From an uncultured Verrucomicrobia subdivision 3 bacterium (GTDB lineage Bacteria > Verrucomicrobiota > Verrucomicrobiae > Limisphaerales > UBA11358): a stretch of DNA of 7,281 nucleotides. Positions 1 through 5,208 of this stretch are shown here, in pieces; position 1 is the first letter of the stretch, and every line of letters starts with the position of its first letter. The DNA lies in contig CAIXPZ010000147.1 of assembly GCA_903921455.1 (NCBI GenBank), forward strand, positions 1-7,281, given 5' to 3'. Both the position numbers and the translations under genes were made by a program. The notes beneath the pieces were generated by a model. It had not been told where the DNA came from and ran no database searches. It was given only the letters and a program-made list of their open reading frames with translations.

Positions 1-26
1 AACAACAACTAACCAAGAGAACAAAT

Positions 27-314
27 ATGGCAAAAGCACTCTCCAAAGCCCAGATCGCCTCGCTCGTCGCTGAGAAGAACGGTCTCTCCAAAAAACAGGC
101 CGTCGAAATCCTCGACAGCATCGCCGCGCTGGCCTATAAGCACGCGAAAGACACCTTCACCCTGCCGGGCATCGGCAAGCTGGTTCTGAAGAACCGCGCC
201 GCCCGCATGGGCCGCAACCCCAAGACCGGGGAAGCCATCCAGATCAAGGCCAAGCGCGTCGTGAAATTCCGCGTGGCGAAAGCCGCGAAGGACGCGATCC
301 TCGGCACCAAGTAA
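27..314 (+). CDS. HU-family histone-like DNA-binding protein
   Basis: This 95-residue protein has the size and layout of HU/IHF proteins, which bind and bend DNA as dimers and help compact the nucleoid. The N-terminal half (about residues 5-45) is the two-helix dimerisation region. It is followed by the beta-strand motif LPGIGKLVLKNR (46-57) and the DNA-binding arm with GRNPKTGEAI (62-71). Pro65 is the conserved arm-tip proline that intercalates between base pairs in this family. The C-terminal helix (about 82-93) is rich in Lys and Ala. The ATG is preceded by a weak purine run (AAGAGA, 15-20). The gene appears monocistronic because a strong hairpin terminator follows within 20 bases. HU, IHF-alpha and IHF-beta cannot be separated from sequence alone; with no partner gene beside it, a homodimeric HU is more likely. 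Confidence 0.96.
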   Translation: MAKALSKAQIASLVAEKNGLSKKQAVEILDSIAALAYKHAKDTFTLPGIGKLVLKNRAARMGRNPKTGEAIQIKAKRVVKFRVAKAAKDAILGTK

Positions 315-330
315 TTTTAATTACTTTCAA

Positions 331-363
331 AAAGCGCGCTCCGGCAACGGGGCGCGTTTTTTT
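331..363. terminator. Strong bidirectional rho-independent terminator
   Basis: The left arm AAAGCGCGCTCCG (331-343) pairs with CGGGGCGCGTTTT (348-360) through 13 base pairs, two of them G-U wobbles, around the tetraloop GCAA. A run of seven T (357-363) follows on the + strand, ending transcription of the HU gene. Read on the - strand, the same hairpin is followed by five T (complement of 329-333), so it can also stop leftward transcription. A hairpin of this kind is typical between convergent genes. Confidence 0.9.
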
Positions 364-500
364 ATTCCCCGATCAGTTTGATGTCCGCTTCGTCGCCCAC
401 CGGCATCTGGCCGGCAAAAATCGAAGCCACGAAAGTGCGCCGGCTTGAAACCAGCTGGGGAAACAGGGACAATGCTCCCGTCCACGAGAAACAAATTATC
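362..500 (-). pseudogene. Possible 3' remnant of a leftward gene
   Basis: A - strand frame ends with TAA at 362-364, directly beside the bidirectional terminator. Upstream it reads as plausible protein, ending in FAGQMPVGDEADIKLIGE. Over the last 34 sense codons 24 end in G or C, which resembles real coding sequence in this genome, although the opposite strand is also GC-rich. Going upstream the frame runs into the antisense of the signal peptide of the next + strand gene, so no complete gene can be here. It may be the tail of a gene cut off when the downstream gene arrived, or chance. I do not recognise the family. The right boundary is approximate. Confidence 0.25.
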
Positions 501-518
501 ATAACACCGGAACATCCC

Positions 519-1409
519 ATGAAAAAACTACTCACATTCGTCTGGCTCACCGCGTTGGTCAGCGTCGGAACCGTCACGGCTCAAACCGGCGCGCGGCTTT
601 CCGCCCCGCCGGCGGGCACGCCGTTCATAGTTTTTGACAATATGGCGTATGCGGGAAAGCCCGACCTCTCGACCAACGGCTTGGTTCCGAGCTGTGTCAT
701 TTACAATCACGCCGAAATGAAGACGGCGATTGCCGCCGGCCAGCTTCCCGACGAGGCGGCATTCAAGCAATTGGTCAAGAGCCGCGCCGCCGGCCGGCCG
801 GGACCGGTCGTCATTGACATCGAATATGTTTTCCTTTCGCAGACGCGCGGGACGACGGATGCCGAGGTGAAGCAGCATTTCAAACTGTTCATCACGCTGG
901 CTCGCTGGGCGCATGAAGCGGCTCCCGGCCACTGTGTCGGTTATTACGGCCACGGATTGTTTCCCGAAGAACCCGGCAAAGAATACGCGGCGGAGAAGCA
1001 GCAGCTCATTGCCGCCGTGGATGCGTTCTTCCCTTCGATGTATTCCTTCGGCAACCAGACGCCCGCGAAGTGGCAGGAGAAATTGCAGTTCCTCCTCGCG
1101 CAGGCCCACGAGCTGGCGCCGGGCAAACCGGTTTATCCCTATGTCTGGGGGCAGTATCACGAAGGCTCCCCGAAGGCGCTGGAGTTTCTGGACGGCGACC
1201 GCATGAAGTGGGAACTGGAGACGGCGCGCGACTGCGGCGCGGACGGCGTCGTGTTCTGGTCCGGTGCCAAACCCGCGTGGAAGTTCGAACCGTGCTTTCA
1301 GGCAATGTTGAAATTCGTCGCGGACAAACCCCAGCGCCGGGGCGACGGCAAACTGAAATCTGTCGCGCCCGGCAAAAACGGCCGGCCCGGCGCGTTTGAG
1401 CTGGAGTGA
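519..1409 (+). CDS. Secreted TIM-barrel-like protein, putative glycoside hydrolase
   Basis: The start at 519 is chosen because it opens a clear Sec signal peptide: MKK, a hydrophobic core (residues 4-18) and likely cleavage after TVTA at residue 21. An upstream in-frame TTG would bury it. The precursor is 296 residues. Blocks in the mature part suggest a barrel glycosidase: VVIDIEYVF (97-105, with Asp100 and Glu102), FFPSMYSFG (170-178), PVYPYVWGQYHE (204-215) and ADGVVFWSG (241-249). Their order and spacing recall hyaluronidase-type GH56 proteins, in which an Asp-x-Glu carries the catalytic acid. The resemblance is by eye only, and GH18-like or other barrels are possible. The protein is probably periplasmic or exported and acts on a polysaccharide. 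GGAA (509-512) is a weak ribosome site. No terminator separates it from gltX, 51 bases downstream. Confidence 0.8.
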   Translation: MKKLLTFVWLTALVSVGTVTAQTGARLSAPPAGTPFIVFDNMAYAGKPDLSTNGLVPSCVIYNHAEMKTAIAAGQLPDEAAFKQLVKSRAAGRPGPVVIDIEYVFLSQTRGTTDAEVKQHFKLFITLARWAHEAAPGHCVGYYGHGLFPEEPGKEYAAEKQQLIAAVDAFFPSMYSFGNQTPAKWQEKLQFLLAQAHELAPGKPVYPYVWGQYHEGSPKALEFLDGDRMKWELETARDCGADGVVFWSGAKPAWKFEPCFQAMLKFVADKPQRRGDGKLKSVAPGKNGRPGAFELE

Positions 1410-1420
1410 ATTTATTTTTC

Positions 1421-1450
1421 ATCCGCCGGATTCTGTGTTCATCTGTGCCT
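1421..1450. repeat. Degenerate 10-base tandem units before gltX
   Basis: Three units of ten bases lie between the stop of the secreted protein and gltX: ATCCGCCGGA, TTCTGTGTTC and ATCTGTGCCT, followed by AAATAAA. A related but distinct array at 4336-4368 ends the same way (CT followed by a run of A). I remember similar CTGTGTTCATCTGTG-type strings between genes of verrucomicrobia and other bacteria, but this is memory and not a database result. Function is unknown. Confidence 0.4.
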
Positions 1451-1460
1451 AAATAAAATT

Positions 1461-2810
1461 ATGAAACCCCGCGTTCGTTTTGCTCCCTCGCCCACCGGCT
1501 ACCTCCACATCGGCGGCGCGCGCACCGCGCTCTTCAACTGGCTTTACGCCCGGCACACCGGCGGCACGTTTGTGCTGCGCATCGAGGACACCGACGCTGC
1601 GCGCAATTCCCAGGAGGCCGTGGACGTCATCCTCAACGGCCTCCGCTGGCTCGGCCTCGACTGGGACGAAGGCCCGCTCACCGGCGACGCCACCGGCGCG
1701 AGCAAGGGAAACTGCGGCCCGTATTTTCAATCCCAACGCAAAGCAAATTATCAGGCGCGCGTCGAAGCCCTGCTCTCGCACGGCCTCGCCTACGAACACG
1801 AAGGCGCCATCAAGTTCAAGATGCAGCGCGAACCCGTCACCATCCACGACCTCGTCGTCGGCGACGTCGTTCGCAAGCTCACCGACCGCGAGGAGATTGA
1901 TCCCGACTTCGTCATCCAGCGTTCCGACGGCCAGCCCGTGTTTCATCTCGTCAACGTCATTGACGATTTGGAAATGAACATTACGCACGTCATCCGCGGC
2001 GAGGATCATTTGAGCAACACCGCCAAGCACATTGCGCTCTTCAAGGCGTTCGGCGTGCCGCCGCCGCATTACGCCCACATCCCGCTCATCCTGAACGGCG
2101 ACGGCTCCAAGATGAGCAAGCGCGACACCGGCGCATCGCTCACCAGCTATCTGGACAACGGCTTTCTGCCCGAAGCCGTCGTGAATTATCTTTGCCTGCT
2201 CGGCTGGTCGCCCAAGGATAATCTTGAGAAAATTTCATTGGCCGAAGTCGTCCAACGCTTCGACCTGCCGCAGATTCTCCGGCACAACGCGCGGTTCGAT
2301 TACGAGAAGCTCCTCTGGCTCCAGGGCGAATACGCCCGCGAACTGGCCGACGACCGCTTTTACGAACTCGCCGTCCACACCTTCGCCAAGGCCGGCGTGG
2401 ACACGAACCGGTTTCCGCTCGGCTACGTCAAGGCCGCGCTGGACACCTGCAAGGGCAAGTTCAAGACGTTCAGCGAACTCCCCGGCTATGCCGGCTTCTA
2501 TTTCAATGAAGCGATTGAATACGATGCCGAGGCCGTCAAAAAAGATTTCGTGCCGGAGAACAAGCCGCGACTGGAAAAGCTGCGCGACGCCTTTGCCGCC
2601 GCCCCCGCGTTCAACGCCGAGAGCCTGGAAGCCGCGCTCAAGGAAACCGCCAAGACGCTGGGCGTGAAGGTGGGAGCGATGGTGCATCCCTGCCGGCTGG
2701 CCGTGACCGGCAAAACCTCCGGCCCCAGCCTCTACCACCTGCTCCAAGTCCTCGGCAAAGAACGCGTCATGGCAAGAATTGAGAAGGCGCTGATGGGGTT
2801 TGGTGGTTAA
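1461..2810 (+). CDS. gltX: Glutamyl-tRNA synthetase, compact form
   Basis: A class I aminoacyl-tRNA synthetase that charges tRNA(Glu), and possibly tRNA(Gln), with glutamate in the cytoplasm. The Rossmann-fold signature is PSPTGYLHIGGARTAL (residues 9-24, HIGH box at 16-19). The second signature KMSKR is at 217-221. HVIRGEDHLSNT (176-187) and the helical anticodon-binding region (about 320-445, with HPCRLAVTGKTSGPSLYHLL) are also present, so the gene is complete. It is 449 residues, shorter than the usual 465-500. The missing part is the stretch normally found after GLAY (108-111), which in many GluRS carries the zinc-binding CxC segment; here GLAY runs almost directly into AIKFKM. No Shine-Dalgarno precedes the ATG, and the AT-rich AAATAAAATT abuts it. 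Discriminating and non-discriminating specificity cannot be told apart by eye. Confidence 0.97.
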   Translation: MKPRVRFAPSPTGYLHIGGARTALFNWLYARHTGGTFVLRIEDTDAARNSQEAVDVILNGLRWLGLDWDEGPLTGDATGASKGNCGPYFQSQRKANYQARVEALLSHGLAYEHEGAIKFKMQREPVTIHDLVVGDVVRKLTDREEIDPDFVIQRSDGQPVFHLVNVIDDLEMNITHVIRGEDHLSNTAKHIALFKAFGVPPPHYAHIPLILNGDGSKMSKRDTGASLTSYLDNGFLPEAVVNYLCLLGWSPKDNLEKISLAEVVQRFDLPQILRHNARFDYEKLLWLQGEYARELADDRFYELAVHTFAKAGVDTNRFPLGYVKAALDTCKGKFKTFSELPGYAGFYFNEAIEYDAEAVKKDFVPENKPRLEKLRDAFAAAPAFNAESLEAALKETAKTLGVKVGAMVHPCRLAVTGKTSGPSLYHLLQVLGKERVMARIEKALMGFGG

Positions 2811-2822
2811 AATCCATGTGTT

Positions 2823-3632
2823 ATGGCAAAAGCCAAATCGTTAATGAGTAAATGCCCGAAGTGTGGCTACCCCCGATCATACTATGGTGGCTATTGTTTT
2901 GGTTGCGGAATCTACAGACCCAAACGCCCTGAACGCATTGACCGGGAGGTTGAAGATGCTGCCGAATTCATGAGCCACAACTTTCAAACTCCCATGACCG
3001 CGCAGCGATCTACAGATGATGATTGGGCTGAGTTTATGGAAGATATGAAAACGCATCAGAAGCACGGGGCGACAAGGCCGAGACGTAATTCTGTAGTTTC
3101 TATTTCCGAAAAGAATCTTTCCGAAGCCGCGCTTTTGGTTCAGGGCGTTGTGGAACCTTATGATTCCACATCGGAAGGACAGCTTGTTCACGCATTTGTG
3201 TTGCCTTGGAGAACCATCGTGGAACGCTTGAAGAAAGACTGGATGCTGGCCTTCAAAATCCCACCTCGAATTTGGGAAGAGATGATAGCCGCAGCCTTTG
3301 ATCAAGAGGGATACGATGAAGTCATTTTGACGCCGAGGTCTGGAGATTATGGTCGAGATGTGGTTGCGATAAAAAAGGGCATTGGTTGCATTAGAATTAT
3401 CGGATCGGTTAAAGCATACGCCCCAGGCAATTTAGTGCGAGCAGACGATGTGAGGGCTTTGGCAGGAGTCCTTCATGTTGATCACAAGGCGACAAAAGGA
3501 ATCATAACAACTACATCAGATTTCGCTCCAGGCATCCCAACTGACCCATACATTGCCCCACTTATGCCCTACCGCCTAGAATTGATGAATGGCATCAAGT
3601 TGATGGAGTGGCTCAATAAACTGACTAAATAG
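2823..3632 (+). CDS. Zinc-ribbon protein with Mrr-like nuclease domain
   Basis: The protein has 269 residues. Near the N-terminus a zinc ribbon is formed by CPKC (Cys11, Cys14) and CFGC (Cys25, Cys28). A polar, acidic linker (about 35-130) follows. The C-terminal domain (about 147-266) resembles the Mrr catalytic domain of restriction endonucleases: helix IWEEMIAAAF (150-159), GDYGRDVVAI (174-183) holding the likely metal-binding Asp179, a strand ending in SVKAY (195-199) with the catalytic-type Lys197, then GVLH and GIITTTSDFAPG (226-237). Family members usually have Gln or Glu two residues before the Lys; here it is Ser195, so cleavage activity is uncertain. The gene begins 12 bases after gltX without a visible ribosome site; Met8 is an alternative start. 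GC is much lower than in gltX (27 of 60 bases in one sampled line against 42 of 60), suggesting lateral transfer. Likely role: DNA binding or cleavage, perhaps in defence. Confidence 0.85.
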   Translation: MAKAKSLMSKCPKCGYPRSYYGGYCFGCGIYRPKRPERIDREVEDAAEFMSHNFQTPMTAQRSTDDDWAEFMEDMKTHQKHGATRPRRNSVVSISEKNLSEAALLVQGVVEPYDSTSEGQLVHAFVLPWRTIVERLKKDWMLAFKIPPRIWEEMIAAAFDQEGYDEVILTPRSGDYGRDVVAIKKGIGCIRIIGSVKAYAPGNLVRADDVRALAGVLHVDHKATKGIITTTSDFAPGIPTDPYIAPLMPYRLELMNGIKLMEWLNKLTK

Positions 3633-3647
3633 CAAGCGATTGCAGGT

Positions 3648-4337
3648 ATGCCGCCAAAAGAGTTTTATTACATTCGGGACGGCCAGACACTTGGCCCAGT
3701 TAGCAAGCGAGAATTGCAAATGGCAGCTTGCAAAGGCGAAATCAATTCCGAGACGCTTTACACTTACGACCGCGCCCGAAAGTGGTATCCGTTGTTTCGC
3801 TTAATTGGCGACCCTAGCAAACTTAACATCCAAATTATTGAGGATACTTGGCCTCGTTATTATATTCGTCGAGACGATCCGCTTCATAGAGGAAATGAAA
3901 TTGCTGGTCCATATTCTTACTACGACCTTCAATTCATGATCAAAGACAAAAGGGTAAATCATCAAACGCTATACAAAACGGAAGATTTCTCCGAGTGGAA
4001 GCCTTTGTCCAAATTGCCATTGCCGCGCATCCCCATGTTTGCTGAAAAAAATCCACCGCCTGAAACTAAATGGCTTGAATCGTCAAGACGCCAATGGACT
4101 ACTGATGGAATCACTATTTCTGCGGTAATCGGATTTGGTCCCGGCAGAACGAAAGCGGGATATTGGATTTTAAAAGAGCATTCAAAATTAAGTTCGAATC
4201 CTGGAAATTTATTTATGACTTTCGCACCAACTATTGATTTCTTAAGGGAGTTGCTCGCAGACGGCAGCATTCGACCTGAAACCCCTTGTGCCAAGGAAAA
4301 CGCTTCAGAATGGTTAACAGTAAAAGATTTTCTGTAA
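3648..4337 (+). CDS. Protein of three GYF_2-like repeats
   Basis: This 229-residue protein lacks a signal peptide and membrane segment. Repeat 1 (about 5-53) has the GYF_2 pattern: FYYIRDGQTLGPVSKRELQ, then a Gly-Glu-Ile turn, ETLYTY and KWYPL. Repeat 2 (about 68-123) repeats it with RYYIRRD, IAGPYSYYDLQFMI, QTLYKTED and EWKPLSKL. A more diverged repeat 3 (about 170-229) keeps GYWILKE, FLRELLADGSIRPETP and EWLTVKDFL. GYF-type domains are known mainly as protein-interaction modules binding proline-rich peptides; bacterial GYF_2 domains are often attached to membrane regions, which are absent here. The gene starts 15 bases after the nuclease-like gene and shares its low GC (23 of 60 bases in one sampled line near the 3' end), so the two are probably co-transcribed and were acquired together. 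An adaptor or sensor role for the nuclease is an inference. Confidence 0.85.
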   Translation: MPPKEFYYIRDGQTLGPVSKRELQMAACKGEINSETLYTYDRARKWYPLFRLIGDPSKLNIQIIEDTWPRYYIRRDDPLHRGNEIAGPYSYYDLQFMIKDKRVNHQTLYKTEDFSEWKPLSKLPLPRIPMFAEKNPPPETKWLESSRRQWTTDGITISAVIGFGPGRTKAGYWILKEHSKLSSNPGNLFMTFAPTIDFLRELLADGSIRPETPCAKENASEWLTVKDFL

Positions 4338-4368
4338 TCCGTATTTCATGCGTGTTTAATCCGCGGCT
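4336..4368. repeat. Degenerate 11-base tandem units after the GYF_2 gene
   Basis: Beginning inside the stop codon are three units of eleven bases: AATCCGTATTT, CATGCGTGTTT and AATCCGCGGCT, followed by a run of A. The last parts resemble the units at 1421-1450 before gltX, so both may be worn copies of one intergenic repeat. Its position at the 3' end of the low-GC cassette is notable. Confidence 0.4.
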
Positions 4369-4452
4369 AAAAATCATTGGCCATCCATCCCGCCTTGCGC
4401 CCGCCCCTTTCCGTGATGCTGCGCTGTGCCTTCGCCTCCGTCCCCGCCGCGC

Positions 4453-4483
4453 GGTAGCGGCAGGCATTTTGCCTGCCGTAGAG
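4453..4483 (-). repeat. 31-base stem-loop repeat, copy A (inverted)
   Basis: The stem CGGCAGGC (4458-4465) pairs perfectly with GCCTGCCG (4471-4478) around the loop ATTTT. Read on the - strand, the 31 bases match copy B at 4590-4620 at all but four positions, including the flanks CTCTACG and GCTAC. It lies between the convergent GYF_2 and lipoprotein genes, the usual setting of REP-like elements. There is no T run, so it is not a classic terminator. A smaller dyad GGCT-TCC-AGCC follows at 4488-4498. Confidence 0.75.
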
Positions 4484-4571
4484 CCGTGGCTTCCAGCCCG
4501 GCGGAAAAACGTCAGTTGTCCGCACGTCCCCAAACATTTTGCGACGCTGGAAAATTTTCCCGTTTCTTTCC

Positions 4572-4590
4572 GGGCGGCAGGATGCCGCCC
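4572..4590. repeat. Stem-loop repeat of related design
   Basis: The stem GGGCGGC (4572-4578) pairs with GCCGCCC (4584-4590) around a five-base loop AGGAT. The loop length and its AT ending match copy B, and it shares base 4590 with that copy, so the two hairpins stand back to back joined by TCTACG. The stem sequence differs from copies A and B, so it is a relative or a second family. Confidence 0.6.
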
Positions 4591-4620
4591 TCTACGTCAG
4601 GCAAGATGCCTGACGCTACG
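4590..4620 (+). repeat. 31-base stem-loop repeat, copy B
   Basis: The stem CGTCAGGC (4595-4602) pairs with GCCTGACG (4608-4615) around the loop AAGAT, flanked by CTCTA and CTACG. Compared with copy A in the opposite orientation, one stem pair is G-C there and T-A here, so both partners changed and pairing was kept. It lies 10 bases beyond the stop of the lipoprotein gene and may protect or help terminate that transcript, although it lacks a T run. Confidence 0.75.
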
Positions 4621-4630
4621 TCGCACCGGG

Positions 4631-4996
4631 TTATTGGCGGGTGACTTTCGCGACCACGACGTGCATCCAGCCGCGGTTGTGGTCTTCGATGTAGTTCAAG
4701 TCCCATTTTTCCCAGCCGAGTTTTTTGCATTCGTCCTGGGCCACGGCCGAGGCGGCGGTCTTGACGTCGGTGACACGCTCCGGGCCGCTGGAAGGCGTGC
4801 CTTCCTTGACCGTGATGGTGTAACTCGTCTCCGCCCGGTCCTCAATAAAATAAACGGGTTTGGTCAGGAGGTTTTCATTGTAATCGCCATTGAAGGAATG
4901 CAGATCGGGCGAGGCGCAGCCGCTGAAAAAAATCGGCATCGCCGCAGTGATGGATAGCAGCCCGAAGATCCGGACGAGTTTGTTGGTTTTATTCAT
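4631..4996 (-). CDS. Small putative lipoprotein
   Basis: From the ATG at 4996 this encodes 121 residues. The N-terminus is basic (MNKTNKLVR), then hydrophobic (residues 9-24), and ends in FFSGC, a plausible lipobox with Cys27 as the lipidated residue; Phe in place of Leu makes it slightly atypical. Longer in-frame starts upstream would hide this signal and are rejected. The mature part of about 95 residues is soluble and mixed, with WEKWDLNYIEDHNRGWMHVVVAKV near the end (residues 95-118, contiguous in the protein but listed here only as two halves: WEKWDLNYIEDH and NRGWMHVVVAKV). I do not recognise a family or function. It is probably anchored to the outer or inner membrane. It lies downstream of the GH43 gene on the same strand but 277 bases away, so it likely has its own promoter in that structured gap. 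No good Shine-Dalgarno is visible. Confidence 0.72.
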   Translation of the reverse strand: MNKTNKLVRIFGLLSITAAMPIFFSGCASPDLHSFNGDYNENLLTKPVYFIEDRAETSYTITVKEGTPSSGPERVTDVKTAASAVAQDECKKLGWEKWDLNYIEDHNRGWMHVVVAKVTRQ

Positions 4997-5011
4997 AAAC
5001 CCAATCTGACA

Positions 5012-5023
5012 TCCCGGCCGGGA
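5012..5023. promoter_or_regulatory. Perfect 12-base palindrome upstream of the lipoprotein gene
   Basis: TCCCGGCCGGGA reads the same on both strands and ends 15 bases before the lipoprotein start codon. It could be an operator or a leader hairpin. No known regulator is recognised, and GC-rich palindromes can occur by chance. Confidence 0.35.
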
Positions 5024-5030
5024 ATTATCA

Positions 5031-5048
5031 ATGGGGTGTTTAACCCAC
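5031..5048. promoter_or_regulatory. 18-base dyad, site 1 (imperfect)
   Basis: ATGGGGTGTTTAACCCAC shares its first 12 bases exactly with site 2 at 5209-5226. The arms ATGGGGT and AACCCAC are imperfectly complementary around GTTT. It lies 35-52 bases upstream of the lipoprotein ATG, a suitable place for a regulator of that gene. Confidence 0.4.
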
Positions 5049-5065
5049 GGCCACTGAGACGGCCG

Positions 5066-5158
5066 GACAAGGAAAGGCCGTGACCCAGTTGGTTGCAACA
5101 GGCAACCAATTTGTGCATTGAATGGTTTTTAACGCACAACTGAATCACGGCCCTTGTC
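5066..5158. other. 93-base inverted repeat, possible three-way-junction RNA
   Basis: The outer arms pair as GACAAG (5066-5071) with CTTGTC (5153-5158), then, after a four-base bulge, GGCCGTGA (5076-5083) with TCACGGCC (5145-5152). Inside, TTGGTTGC (5089-5096) pairs with GCAACCAA (5102-5109) over the loop AACAG, and TTGTGC (5111-5116) pairs with GCACAA (5134-5139). All of these are Watson-Crick pairs, so the fold is possible on either strand. An alternative pairs CAGTTG (5086-5091) with CAACTG (5137-5142). It may be a small RNA, a structured leader of the lipoprotein mRNA, or a short non-autonomous element. Confidence 0.5.
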
Positions 5159-5208
5159 GTCAGAGACCAACGACCCTTCAGCATAGGAAAATATTAAAAT
5201 AAAATGAT

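Larger units (their letters stand above)
4338..4630. other. Convergent intergenic region with stem-loop repeats
   Basis: No gene is supported in these 293 bases between the ends of two convergent genes. The region holds the 11-base units at its left edge, copy A, a small dyad at 4488-4498, a 12-base palindrome GGAAAATTTTCC (4549-4560), and the paired hairpins at 4572-4620. Open frames crossing it are overlaps of the lipoprotein gene's opposite strand and do not read as protein. Confidence 0.6.

Noticed and set aside
378..518. N-terminal extension of the secreted protein from an upstream TTG
   Set aside because: It adds 47 unstructured residues in front of a textbook signal peptide and overlaps the terminator-proximal region; the ATG at 519 is a much better start.
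2224..2667. Arg/Ser-rich open frames inside gltX on both strands
   Set aside because: They are low-complexity by-products of GC-rich codon use in the true gltX frame.
4595..4615. Rho-independent terminator for the lipoprotein gene
   Set aside because: The hairpin is well placed, but no T run follows on the - strand, so only a repeat is called.
4453..4620. CRISPR array
   Set aside because: The repeats are few, in opposite orientations, palindromic, and lack regular spacers.
4286..4957. Long + strand open frame across the convergent gap
   Set aside because: It overlaps the GYF_2 gene end, crosses the stem-loop repeats and then reads the antisense of the lipoprotein gene; the translation is not protein-like.
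4997..5098. Longer N-terminus for the lipoprotein
   Set aside because: It would place about 34 residues before the signal peptide and read through the palindrome and dyad; the ATG at 4996 gives a proper lipoprotein signal.
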